NCBI GenBank assembly: GCA_035565335.1
Contig: DATMSO010000028.1
Span: forward strand, 1 to 64,000
DNA length: 64,000 nt
Direction of reading: 5' to 3'
From: Methylovorus sp035565335
GTDB taxonomy: Bacteria > Pseudomonadota > Gammaproteobacteria > Burkholderiales > Methylophilaceae
Shown: piece after piece, positions 17,686 to 26,581 of the stretch
Layout: every line of letters starts with the position of its first letter
Position numbering within the stretch: the first letter of the stretch is position 1
Position numbers and translations under genes: made by a program
The notes under the pieces: model-generated
What the model saw: only the letters and a program-made list of their open reading frames with translations
Database searches by the model: none
Told to the model about the DNA's origin: nothing

Positions 17686-18354
17686 ATGACTGACACGGTA
17701 ACAATGGCGGGCAACGCCCCATTACAGCATCTTAATTCACCACCTGCAGCGCAGGTGACCATTCAAACTTTCAGCCACAGTGACCACGCTCTGGACACCA
17801 TACGCCCACTGATTCAGGACGCCGTCACAGCGCATGGCGGTCTTCTTGCCACTGAAGGCGAACACTGGAACGCCCGCTTTGCCAGCACCGACGATGCCAT
17901 GCAAGCGGCCATTGCCATGCAGCGCGCCACCGACCTCTTTAATTTCGATAACGGCAGCCCAACGCCCCTACTGTTGGGTGTGCATATCGGCAGTACGGAA
18001 AACACGGCCACCGTTGCCGCACCCGCTTTTCTGCGCCCCGGCGAGATTCACCTCTCGGAAAGCGCTTACCGCGCCATCCGCCATGATCTGATTCAGGACA
18101 GTCCAGCCCTCAAATTCAGGACGGTGGATCATGCCGGCATGACCGCTTACCGCGTGGTCTGGAAGCTGCAAGAATTCGAGCTGGCCGGCCCCACACATCA
18201 TCAAGGCGCGCCCTCCGCGGGCTTTTTCGTCAAAGTCATCCTGATTTGCCTGATCCCTTTTCTGCTGGTGCTCGCATATACCTGGCGCGAGCCCTTGCAG
18301 CATGGTCTAAGTTCGCTGGATGGCACGCGTACCATAGACCATCAGCTGCAATAG
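17686..18354 (+). CDS. Degenerate class III cyclase-like protein with C-terminal membrane anchor
   Basis: 222 residues, not assigned to a named family. Residues about 40-160 resemble a class III nucleotide cyclase homology domain: A-H-G-G-L-L-A-T-E-G-E-H-W-N-A-R-F matches the G-G...G-D-G...A-x-F strand region, followed by D-A-M-Q-A-A-I-A-M-Q-R-A and L-L-L-G-V-H-I-G. The metal and catalytic positions are not conserved (G-E-H for G-D-G; no F-x-D-I-x-G-F; no N-x-A-A-R-L), so it should not be an active cyclase. Residues about 182-201 form one membrane helix, leaving the domain cytosolic. The gene runs opposite to the bcs genes on both sides (2 bases from the bcsB stop, 14 from the bcsZ start). 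A role in cellulose control is inference. Confidence 0.75.
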   Translation: MTDTVTMAGNAPLQHLNSPPAAQVTIQTFSHSDHALDTIRPLIQDAVTAHGGLLATEGEHWNARFASTDDAMQAAIAMQRATDLFNFDNGSPTPLLLGVHIGSTENTATVAAPAFLRPGEIHLSESAYRAIRHDLIQDSPALKFRTVDHAGMTAYRVVWKLQEFELAGPTHHQGAPSAGFFVKVILICLIPFLLVLAYTWREPLQHGLSSLDGTRTIDHQLQ

Positions 18355-18356
18355 CC

Positions 18357-20495
18357 TTACACCGCCCGCCCGGCCACGCGTTTCTTGCGGTAGCGGCGCA
18401 GCACCGCAAACAAGGTAATGGCGAAACCTATGGTCAATAAAATCACCAGCCCGTAATACACATACGGGTGGGTGTACAGGTAAGACTGCCAGAACGATTT
18501 CTTGCCGGATTTCCCCGTGGTATAGGTGGTTTCAGGCTTGAAGCTTTTCACAATCGCCTTGTCTTCCTGCGAGGCGAGATCCAGCATGGTCAGCTCGCCC
18601 TCGGTCTGTGCCTGCACTTCGGATTTAAGCAAGGCCTCGCTCATGCTGAGCAGGTTTTTCGAGTCACGCGCGGCGAATACCAGGCCAGTGCGCCCTGCCT
18701 CATATGGCGACTCAAACTGCATCAGATAACCCTGGCCTTCGCCCAGCTGGCTGGCTTGCACGCTGCTGACCAGCACCGGCTCAGCGGCCCAGTCGCGTAC
18801 CAGAGCATAAGGCACGGCTGACTTGCCCTTGGTAAACGGCAAACCCTTGCCACCAAGGACGGCGGAGATGCGGTCAGGTGAGCCCAGTACAATAAAGTCG
18901 CCTTTCCATGCCGCTGTGAGCGCATGATCCAGCGTGATGGCATACAGCGGGAACCCGCTTTTCTGCGTCATCAAGCCGATCAGATTCATGGCGGCTGACA
19001 AGGTGTTGTCGTCGGTTTCCGTCAACACCACCTTGGTTTCGTAGCCATCAGCCCAGCGCGTAAAAGGAAAACCGCTCAGCATGAACAGCTCCAGATTGGG
19101 CAGCTCGACAAAGTGCGGCATGTCGGGAAAGCTGAAGGTGGTGTCATCAAACACGGTGAGGAACATATTGCCCGTCAGCATGAGGTCACATTCCTTCAGC
19201 GGCGGATGCAGCTCGGTAGCAAAGGAAATACGGTTGCTGCCGGGCTGGAAGAGGCGCGTGGGGATTTCGATTACGTAATTCTGGAACGAGGCGCCATCGC
19301 TATTGCCCAGGTGTATGCCTTTGACGATCTTGCCATTCACCACGATATTCATGGCCGAGGTATCACGCATGCCGGCACCGTAGGCAAAGTGCAGGGTCAG
19401 CTTGGCTGCCAGGTTAGGCCGTATCATGAAGTCCGACGGCAAGCGGAAGTTGATGTCCTTGCTGCCGGCATTGCCGCCCTGGAAGGTGGCGGTGGGGAAA
19501 TTCAGCGCCTTCAGCGTGTATTCCTTGCCCGGCTCAATCAGCTCGCGGCCGCTGTACTCACGTAGCTTGGGCAACTTGAATTCATAAGCACTCAGGCTGG
19601 ACGTGCCAGGAAACGTCGACATGCTGGCGAAAGTTTCGGCAGCAAGTTTGACGTCATCCACCTGCTTGCCAGTGACCACTACCAGCGCATGTCCCACATC
19701 CTGCCCGCCGCCCGCTTGCGGCAACGGCAGCATGCTGACATAGCCGCCTTGCTCGTGGTCAGCCAGGGCAAGCTTTGCATCGCCCAGCAGCCCCTGAACA
19801 AAAGCATGCTTGCCCACCAGAATGTTGTCCACCCCGGGCTTCAACTTGCTGGAGACGGTGAAGCTTACCTGGCGGTAATCAAAATGATGCGCCACGCCGG
19901 AAGCGACGATGGACAGAGGATTCAGCTGTTCGGCATCCTGAGTATCGGTGACAAGATGCACTTCGGCCTGCGGGAACACCTTGGGATCAAACAGCAAAGT
20001 GCCCACACTGGACAAGGCCACCGGCACTGCCTTGTTGTCGTAATCTATCGCCAGCACGGAGCGCTTCAGGTCCACCGTCGTCCACATATCGGGCGAGCAT
20101 CCCTTTTCGCAGCCTTTGCTTTCAGTGTGCTGGGCCACGGCGAATGAAAGTCTGTTGTAGCCTGCGCTCAGGTATTGCACCGGCAGATTGAGCTGCACCA
20201 GCACATCCGGGCTCAGGGCATCGAGCTTGGTCTGCGCGATGGGCATGCCATTCAACTTCACCACCAGCTGGGATTGGCTGGTAATCAGGTTGATGGAGGA
20301 CACGTAATGCAGGTTCAACGTTACCTTTTTCACATTCCAGCGATGGGCCAGCGGAATATCCAGCCCCTGTTCATCGCCGGTACATTTCAAGGTCAGCGTA
20401 GGCGCTGCGATCAGCTTGTCGAGCTCCACCTGCTGGGTATTGGCATACCCCATGAGTGGAAACAGCCACAGAACAACATACATCAAGACTTTCAT
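18357..20495 (-). CDS. bcsB: Cellulose synthase regulatory subunit BcsB
   Basis: Periplasmic, membrane-anchored partner of BcsA that guides the glucan chain. The 712-residue product has a signal peptide ending near G-Y-A-N (about 17), the carbohydrate-binding and flavodoxin-like repeats of the family (S-L-S-A-Y-E-F-K-L-P-K-L-R-E-Y-S-G-R near 300) and a single C-terminal membrane helix (Y-Y-G-L-V-I-L-L-T-I-G) followed by a basic tail. The ATG at 20495 was preferred to one 21 bases upstream because GGGGG precedes it at good spacing and it gives a clean signal peptide. It follows bcsA by 32 bases. Confidence 0.93.
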   Translation of the reverse strand: MKVLMYVVLWLFPLMGYANTQQVELDKLIAAPTLTLKCTGDEQGLDIPLAHRWNVKKVTLNLHYVSSINLITSQSQLVVKLNGMPIAQTKLDALSPDVLVQLNLPVQYLSAGYNRLSFAVAQHTESKGCEKGCSPDMWTTVDLKRSVLAIDYDNKAVPVALSSVGTLLFDPKVFPQAEVHLVTDTQDAEQLNPLSIVASGVAHHFDYRQVSFTVSSKLKPGVDNILVGKHAFVQGLLGDAKLALADHEQGGYVSMLPLPQAGGGQDVGHALVVVTGKQVDDVKLAAETFASMSTFPGTSSLSAYEFKLPKLREYSGRELIEPGKEYTLKALNFPTATFQGGNAGSKDINFRLPSDFMIRPNLAAKLTLHFAYGAGMRDTSAMNIVVNGKIVKGIHLGNSDGASFQNYVIEIPTRLFQPGSNRISFATELHPPLKECDLMLTGNMFLTVFDDTTFSFPDMPHFVELPNLELFMLSGFPFTRWADGYETKVVLTETDDNTLSAAMNLIGLMTQKSGFPLYAITLDHALTAAWKGDFIVLGSPDRISAVLGGKGLPFTKGKSAVPYALVRDWAAEPVLVSSVQASQLGEGQGYLMQFESPYEAGRTGLVFAARDSKNLLSMSEALLKSEVQAQTEGELTMLDLASQEDKAIVKSFKPETTYTTGKSGKKSFWQSYLYTHPYVYYGLVILLTIGFAITLFAVLRRYRKKRVAGRAV

Positions 20496-20527
20496 ACTAC
20501 CCCCGAACTTCCCCATGATTGATTGGT

Positions 20528-22762
20528 TTATTTTTTTGCATATTTTCGTTGTAGTGCCAGCAGGTATTGCGCGCCAGATGTGGCCATGATGCCCATGCTT
20601 TCTGCCATGCCCTTGATGCCGGATACAAACAGGTGGCCCAGCATCCTGAATGTCTTTTCATTGCGGGTTTTCTTGGCCCAGAAACGCGTCCAGCGTCCGC
20701 TATCGCCATACAAATAGGCCACGGCCTCGGCATAACTCTGTTTATCCAGCACAAACTCCGTCCCGCAATAAAACGTACCATTGCGCTCGATGATGCGCTT
20801 GAACACGGCGTTAAAGACAAACTTTTTGCCATCACTGCTGGTGGTTTCCAGGATCACCGGCTCCGAGAGCTTGGGCGCCTGCGGCAACTTGACCTTGAAC
20901 CCCAGACCGGTGATGGAAAGATCCATGGTCTCGCCCGCATAGTCCGTTTCGGTGCCCGGCAGGCGCATTTTCATCGGCTCTTCCACATTAATGCGGTGGA
21001 ACTGACGCATCTGCTTGCGCTCCCAGAATGCGCCCAGCGAAATGATGGCCAGCACGACATTGTAGGTGCACCAGACCGCCGTCACAGACAAGGTATCGCG
21101 CAGGATGGGATCGGTAAACCAGCTGATCACCCCGGCGCCTATCGCCAGGATATTCACCAGAATGATGACGAAAAAGATGGCCGCCAGCGGATTGAGAAAG
21201 TCCTGCTCCTGGGTGTTGCCTTTGGGGGTGACCTTGAACGATGGCTTGTGCGGGTTGAACAGCACGGCAATCACGGCCGGTGCCAGGAAAATCGACTGCA
21301 CACTCTCGTAGATTTCAGAGAAAAACGGCTGGCGCGCGCGGCCATAAAAGAAATCCATCAGCATGAAGGTGGAAAAGATATACGGCACGGCATAACTGAT
21401 AACTTGCGTAAACGACGCGAAGTAAATCTTGAGGCTAAGCAGCAGGAACAAGGCTGGCGCGATAAAAAACATCACCCGTGCCAGGCCAAAGAACCAGTAA
21501 AAGCAGAAATTGAAATAGCACAAACGCTGGTGAAAACTCAGGCCCTTCGCCATCAGCGGGTTGCTCAGCAGGAATAGCTGCACCATGCCCTGCGCCCAGC
21601 GGGTACGCTGCAGGATGTAGTCTTTGTAACTTTCCGGCGATAGCCCGCAGACCATGGGGCGATCAAGATAGATGCTGTTATAGCCCAGGCTGTGCAGATG
21701 AAAGGAGGTTTCGGCGTCTTCGGTAATGGTCTTGCCGGCAATACCGCCCACTTCCATGACATAACGACGGCGTAACAGCGCGGCCGAACCGCAGAAGTAA
21801 CTCGAATTCCAAAAATCCAGCGAGCGATGGATTTCCTTGTAAAACATATCGTTTTCACGGTTGGGATTGCCAACGCCGATCAGGTTTTTTTCCACTGGTG
21901 TCGGGTTGATGAAGAAATGCGGCGTCTGCACCAGAAACAGTTTGGGGTCGGCGGAGAAAAAGCCCACGGTACGGCGCAGGATGTCGTGCGTGGGTACATG
22001 GTCGCAATCCAGCACCAGGAAAAGCTCGCCATGCGTCTGATGCAGCGCATGGTTGAGATTGCCCGCCTTGGCGGCGACATTAGTTTCCCGGGTGATGTAG
22101 TTGGCACCCAAGTCCTGCGCCAGCCTGCGCAAGCGGTAATAGCGTGCCCAGGCGGCCTCGGCCGAGGCAGGATTATTGCGCTTGTTGACGGTACTGCCGT
22201 CATCGCAGATATGAATGCGCAGCTTGTCTTTCGGGTAATCAATCTGGCTGGCGGCGATGGTGGTAATGCGGATAATGTCATCCGACTCATCGTAGGTCGG
22301 AATAAAGACATCCACCGTCGGGTAGTCTTCCAGATTGGGCGGCAGCTTAAGCGGACGGTTACGCAGCGGCCACAGATTCAGCAGGATGCCCAGCATGTAG
22401 ATGGTGAGGGAATACACCTCAGCCAGATACAGCAGGGTCATGGCGATGAAATCGAGCGGGCCGGTATAGATCAGGGTTTCGGTACTGCGCCAGATCAGGT
22501 AGCGCAACGCCAGAAAACCGGATAGTAGAACAAACAAAAAGCGCCATGGTGGGCGCTTGGTGACTTGCCATTTATACATGCACGCCAGAATGACGAACAC
22601 GCCCCAGGAGAGCATGAGCTGGCGCTGAAGATCAAAGACGTCGATGGATACCTTGAGCAGGTACATCAACAGACTGGCAAACCCCAGCAGCAACCACCCG
22701 ATCGAGAGCGATTGGCTTTTGGGGTCCTCATTAAAAAATGGGAACAGCGCCTTTGATTTCAT
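20528..22762 (-). CDS. bcsA: Cellulose synthase catalytic subunit BcsA
   Basis: Inner-membrane GT2 processive glycosyltransferase making beta-1,4-glucan from UDP-glucose. The 744-residue product has N-terminal membrane helices, then C-D-D-G-S, the D-x-D motif V-L-D-C-D-H-V-P, T-E-D-A-E-T and Q-R-T-R-W (the Q-x-x-R-W product-site motif), more helices and a C-terminal PilZ domain. The PilZ signature R-x-x-x-R (R-Q-F-H-R) and D-x-S-x-x-G (D-L-S-I-T-G) are intact, so activation by c-di-GMP is expected. First gene of bcsA-bcsB. No strong ribosome binding site is visible before the ATG. bcsQ, E, F, G and D are not present nearby. Confidence 0.95.
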   Translation of the reverse strand: MKSKALFPFFNEDPKSQSLSIGWLLLGFASLLMYLLKVSIDVFDLQRQLMLSWGVFVILACMYKWQVTKRPPWRFLFVLLSGFLALRYLIWRSTETLIYTGPLDFIAMTLLYLAEVYSLTIYMLGILLNLWPLRNRPLKLPPNLEDYPTVDVFIPTYDESDDIIRITTIAASQIDYPKDKLRIHICDDGSTVNKRNNPASAEAAWARYYRLRRLAQDLGANYITRETNVAAKAGNLNHALHQTHGELFLVLDCDHVPTHDILRRTVGFFSADPKLFLVQTPHFFINPTPVEKNLIGVGNPNRENDMFYKEIHRSLDFWNSSYFCGSAALLRRRYVMEVGGIAGKTITEDAETSFHLHSLGYNSIYLDRPMVCGLSPESYKDYILQRTRWAQGMVQLFLLSNPLMAKGLSFHQRLCYFNFCFYWFFGLARVMFFIAPALFLLLSLKIYFASFTQVISYAVPYIFSTFMLMDFFYGRARQPFFSEIYESVQSIFLAPAVIAVLFNPHKPSFKVTPKGNTQEQDFLNPLAAIFFVIILVNILAIGAGVISWFTDPILRDTLSVTAVWCTYNVVLAIISLGAFWERKQMRQFHRINVEEPMKMRLPGTETDYAGETMDLSITGLGFKVKLPQAPKLSEPVILETTSSDGKKFVFNAVFKRIIERNGTFYCGTEFVLDKQSYAEAVAYLYGDSGRWTRFWAKKTRNEKTFRMLGHLFVSGIKGMAESMGIMATSGAQYLLALQRKYAKK

Positions 22763-23089
22763 TATAGTTTTCTATGGATTCTGATTGTCGCAGATGACCC
22801 CCGGACCTTCATCTGCTGCAGCTGAATACTCCCTCACCCCCAGCTGCACGCCACTTTACCATCAAGCCCGCATTTGCCGATAGCGGGCGCGGGCATACAT
22901 GCTTTCAAGCATCTTCTTTAACCATGGTAGCTAGCAACTCTTGTACCGTCTGGCACCCTATGATTTTTTACTAAAATATTACCTATAAATCATCGGCTTA
23001 AGCGAAGGTCATCGGACATTCGCCATCTGCCACCTTTGAGCATGTGCTCCAGAACTGGGAATCACATCGCACCATGCACCGCTGCGCGA
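22763..23089. other. Intergenic region upstream of bcsA, with inverted repeat
   Basis: 327 bases between bcsA and the hydrolase gene end. It holds a perfect 8-base inverted repeat GCAGATGA...TCATCTGC (22790-22816, 11-base loop) beginning 28 bases upstream of the bcsA start, and an AT-rich patch around 22965-22995 that could contain the bcsA promoter on the minus strand. I could not identify clear -35/-10 boxes, a known riboswitch or a small gene. Confidence 0.5.
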
Positions 23090-23944
23090 TCATGCGCGCA
23101 GATGACGATCAAGAAAGTCCGCGATTTGCAGCGGCATTTCCTGATGAAAGGCTACCCGGTCAAAGCCTGGCGGGTCCAGCGCCGGTGCCAGACCGGGACG
23201 TTGCATGGCCGGTGGAAACGGGCTGAGAAAGGAAAAGTGGCCGGCGTTGCTGATATCGTGCCATTGCACGTTTTCCGGTTGCGGCACGCCCTTGATCACC
23301 AGATCGGCATGCCATTGCGGGGTAATGTCATCGTGTTCACCAGTGAGCATCAGAATCGGCAGGTTGACGGCCTTCAGCGCGCCCTCGGGCATATAGTAGG
23401 CGGTGGCCGGCGCCAGCAGCACCAGCGCCGAAATGCGCGGGTCCGGCTGCACCGGCACCGCCTCCAGCGCCTGAGTCCAGGGTTGGCCACCCGCCAGGGC
23501 GAGCGCCGTGTAAGCGCCCAGGGAATGGCCGATCACGGCAATGCGGCTGAGATCCAGATAGGGTGCATACGCCGTATGTGTGCTCAGATGGTCGATAGTG
23601 AGCGAAACATGGCGCGGGCGATGCTGCAGGTTTTGCCAGGTGCCTTTGAGACTGTTGTCGAGGCGATTATTGCCGTGATGCTCCAATAGCACCACGACAT
23701 AGCCGCGGGCTGCCAATGCCATGGCAATGGTGCGATAAAGAATGGGCGCTCCGCCGCTACCATGCGAAATCACCACCAGCGGATAGCGGCCAGGTGCGAG
23801 CGGGGCATCCAGCGCCACCGCCATGCTGTAGGGGCCGACGGCGTGCGGCTGCGGTGCTTGAGTCGCAGGGTAAAAAGCCAGAACGGGAAAGGTCAGATGC
23901 TGTGCAGCATCTGACACGCTGAATGTCTGAAAACCAACCGGCAT
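23090..23944 (-). CDS. Alpha/beta hydrolase (dienelactone/PAF-acetylhydrolase-like esterase)
   Basis: 284-residue alpha/beta-hydrolase. It shows the oxyanion region V-I-S-H-G-S-G-G near residue 60, the nucleophile elbow G-H-S-L-G near 140, an acidic residue in T-G-E-H-D-D-I-T and a late His in N-A-G-H-F-S-F-L, completing a Ser-Asp/Glu-His triad. The order and the H-G-S-G-G motif resemble COG4188 predicted dienelactone hydrolases. No signal peptide is evident. It starts 17 bases after argH in the same direction and is probably co-transcribed. The substrate is not known. Confidence 0.82.
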   Translation of the reverse strand: MPVGFQTFSVSDAAQHLTFPVLAFYPATQAPQPHAVGPYSMAVALDAPLAPGRYPLVVISHGSGGAPILYRTIAMALAARGYVVVLLEHHGNNRLDNSLKGTWQNLQHRPRHVSLTIDHLSTHTAYAPYLDLSRIAVIGHSLGAYTALALAGGQPWTQALEAVPVQPDPRISALVLLAPATAYYMPEGALKAVNLPILMLTGEHDDITPQWHADLVIKGVPQPENVQWHDISNAGHFSFLSPFPPAMQRPGLAPALDPPGFDRVAFHQEMPLQIADFLDRHLRA

Positions 23945-23961
23945 GCCAGGAGGGGAAATGA

Positions 23962-25374
23962 TCAGGCCAGCGTTTGACGCGCCCGGGCGATGGCCAGCTT
24001 GACCTGCTCAGGCGCAGTACCGCCGATATGGTTGCGGCTGGCAAGCGAGCCTTCCAGCGTCAGCACGGCGTAGACATCCTCGCTGATCTGGCTGCTGAAT
24101 TTCTGCAGCTCGGCCAGGGGCAGGTCAGACAGGTCACAGCCTTTTTCCACCGCATAACGCACGCCTAGGGCGACCACTTCATGTGCATCACGGAAAGGCG
24201 TGCCTTTTTTCACCAGATAGTCGGCCAGATCGGTCGCCGTGGCAAAGCCTTCACTGGCGGCGGCCCGCATGGCGGCCTTATCGACCTTGATACCGCGCAG
24301 CATGTCGGCATAAATCTGCAAGGTGACCAGCAGGGTATCGGCGGTATCAAACAAGGGTTCTTTGTCTTCCTGATTATCCTTGTTGTAAGCCAGGGGCTGG
24401 CTTTTCATCAGGGTAAGCAGTGCCACTAGATGGCCATTCACGCGGCCGGTCTTGCCACGCACCAGCTCGGGCACATCGGGATTTTTTTTCTGCGGCATGA
24501 TGCTGGAGCCAGTGCAGAAACGGTCGGCAATATCGATAAAGCCAAAGCGCGGGCTAGACCACAGAATCAGCTCTTCGGAGAAGCGCGACAGATGCGTCAT
24601 CAGTAAGGCGGCGGCGGCGGTAAATTCAATGGCGAAATCGCGGTCAGACACGGCATCCAGCGAGTTCTGGCAGACGGCGTCAAAGCCCAGCTGCTGGGCC
24701 ACGTATTCCCGGTCTATCGGGTAACTAGTGCCGGCCAGCGCGGCGGCGCCCAGTGGCAAGCGATTGATACGTTTGCGCGCATCGGCAAAACGCTCGGCAT
24801 CGCGCTGCAACATTTCAAAGTACGCCAGCAGATGGTGGCCAAAGGTCACGGGCTGAGCAACCTGTAAATGCGTAAAGCCAGGCATCACGGTATCACTGTG
24901 GGCCTCGGCAAGATCCAGCAGGGAAGCCTGCAAGCCACGGATGCCGGCGATCACATCGTCGGTGGTGGCGCGCAGCCAGAGGCGCACATCAGTCGCCACC
25001 TGGTCATTGCGTGAGCGCCCGGTATGCAGGCGCTTGCCCGCATCGCCGATCTTGTCGGTCAGGCGCTTTTCGATATTCAAATGCACATCTTCCAGATCCA
25101 GCAGCCAGACGAACTCTCCCGCACGAATCTCTTGCAGAATGGCGTCCAGTCCCTGCTCGATGGCGCTGACATCCTCCTGGCTGATAATGCCCTGTTTGCC
25201 CAGCATGCGGGCGTGGGCGAGCGAGCCCTGAATATCAAACTCAGCCAGGCGTTTGTCGAAATCCACCGATGCCGTGTAGCGCTTAACCAGCTCTGCAACA
25301 GGCTCGTTAAAACGGCCGGACCAGGCTTTGTCTTTGGCATCGAGGGAATTGGGCGTGCGGGATTGTTCTTGCAT
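23962..25374 (-). CDS. argH: Argininosuccinate lyase
   Basis: Last step of arginine synthesis, splitting argininosuccinate into arginine and fumarate. The 470-residue product has the fumarase/aspartase superfamily signature G-S-S-I-M-P-Q-K-K-N-P-D near 290, the N-terminal K-A-W-S-G-R-F, H-T-G-R-S-R-N-D-Q-V-A-T-D near 120 and T-H-L-Q-V-A-Q-P (catalytic His region). Full length. It is divergent from the two-component gene pair, with 29 bases between starts. Confidence 0.97.
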   Translation of the reverse strand: MQEQSRTPNSLDAKDKAWSGRFNEPVAELVKRYTASVDFDKRLAEFDIQGSLAHARMLGKQGIISQEDVSAIEQGLDAILQEIRAGEFVWLLDLEDVHLNIEKRLTDKIGDAGKRLHTGRSRNDQVATDVRLWLRATTDDVIAGIRGLQASLLDLAEAHSDTVMPGFTHLQVAQPVTFGHHLLAYFEMLQRDAERFADARKRINRLPLGAAALAGTSYPIDREYVAQQLGFDAVCQNSLDAVSDRDFAIEFTAAAALLMTHLSRFSEELILWSSPRFGFIDIADRFCTGSSIMPQKKNPDVPELVRGKTGRVNGHLVALLTLMKSQPLAYNKDNQEDKEPLFDTADTLLVTLQIYADMLRGIKVDKAAMRAAASEGFATATDLADYLVKKGTPFRDAHEVVALGVRYAVEKGCDLSDLPLAELQKFSSQISEDVYAVLTLEGSLASRNHIGGTAPEQVKLAIARARQTLA

Positions 25375-25403
25375 GAGACGTTTTCGTTAAGAATAATGAG
25401 CTT

Positions 25404-26453
25404 ATGACAAGTATAAAGCAAAAGCCCAGCCTTACGCTCACGGCGACCGCGGCTGGCGCGCTGCAAAAACTGCCGGATTTTCGTAATCCCGGCATCGCTT
25501 TGCGCATTCTTTTGCTCGTCAATCTGCTCATGCTGCTCTCCGCCACCGTGCAGAGCGACAGCCTGACTACCACCCTCAGCCACTTCACCGAACAATCCGC
25601 GTTTGGTCAGCCGGCCTTGCTCATGAGCCTGCTCGTGCTGTATCTGGCTTATCCATTTCTATTGCGGTTGCGCTATCCGCTGGCCATGTTGCTGGCTGGC
25701 GGGCTGGCCATGCTGGTGGTGATATTGCTATATGTGGCGGGCATGCAGATGCTGGGCATGGATGCCCTGCCGCCGCTGGGCCGGCTCTGCCTGCTAAGCC
25801 TCTGTGCCTGTCTGATCACTGCTTACTATCTGCATCTGCGTTTTCGCGCAATGTCCCCCGCCATGGCGGAGGCACGTTTGCAGGCCCTGCAGGCGCGCAT
25901 ACGTCCGCATTTTTTGTTTAATAGCCTGAATGCGGTGCTGTCACTGATTCGCAGCCAACCACAACGCGCGGAAGCGGCGCTGGAGGACATGGCGGAATTG
26001 TTTCGCGTACTGATGGCGGATAACCGCGAGCTGGTGCCGCTGGCGCAGGAAATCAGCCTATGCAGGCAATACCTCGCCCTGGAAAAACTGCGGCTGGATG
26101 AGCGCCTGCTCGTGACATGGCAGGTGGACTCCATGCCGCCAGATGCCATGGTGCCGCCGCTGGTGTTGCAGCCCTTGCTGGAAAATGCTGTTTACCATGG
26201 CATAGAGCCGCGCAGCGACGGCGGCGAGATCATCATCAAGATTTACACGCTGCATAATGAAGTGCACCTGTTACTTTCCAACCCGCTGACGGACGAGCAG
26301 CCGCGCACGTCGGGCAACAAAATGGCACTGGCGAATATCCGCGAGCGCCTGGCCCTGCACTTCGATGTGGCCGCCACGCTCTCCAGTTCTGCACGCGATG
26401 GCCGTTATGAAGTGCATATCGCGTTGCCTTACCAGCGCCATCGGCATCATTGA
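25404..26453 (+). CDS. LytS/AlgZ-type sensor histidine kinase
   Basis: 349-residue membrane histidine kinase of the His_kinase (PF06580-like) class. Four predicted membrane helices (about 31-50, 71-88, 93-113, 125-145) are followed by the dimerisation block with phospho-His169 in R-P-H-F-L-F-N-S-L-N and a C-terminal ATPase region (L-V-L-Q-P-L-L-E-N-A-V-Y-H-G and an L-A-N-I-R-E-R-L G2-like motif). No periplasmic sensor domain. The partner response regulator is 128 bases downstream, matching the AlgZ/AlgR arrangement seen next to argH and hemC in gamma- and betaproteobacteria. Confidence 0.9.
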   Translation: MTSIKQKPSLTLTATAAGALQKLPDFRNPGIALRILLLVNLLMLLSATVQSDSLTTTLSHFTEQSAFGQPALLMSLLVLYLAYPFLLRLRYPLAMLLAGGLAMLVVILLYVAGMQMLGMDALPPLGRLCLLSLCACLITAYYLHLRFRAMSPAMAEARLQALQARIRPHFLFNSLNAVLSLIRSQPQRAEAALEDMAELFRVLMADNRELVPLAQEISLCRQYLALEKLRLDERLLVTWQVDSMPPDAMVPPLVLQPLLENAVYHGIEPRSDGGEIIIKIYTLHNEVHLLLSNPLTDEQPRTSGNKMALANIRERLALHFDVAATLSSSARDGRYEVHIALPYQRHRHH

Positions 26454-26581
26454 GCGTCCGCCCTGACTATCGCTATCTCATCCAGCGAGACCACCATGGG
26501 GCGGCTAGCGCTGCTGAGCGCTACAGGATGGCGCACTCTTGAACTGACTGAGGATGTCTCACTGAATCATGGCTGAGTATC

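Noticed and set aside
20567..21577. 336-codon plus-strand frame opposite bcsA
   Set aside because: Rich in His, Arg and Gln as expected for the complement of a membrane-protein gene; bcsA motifs are certain.
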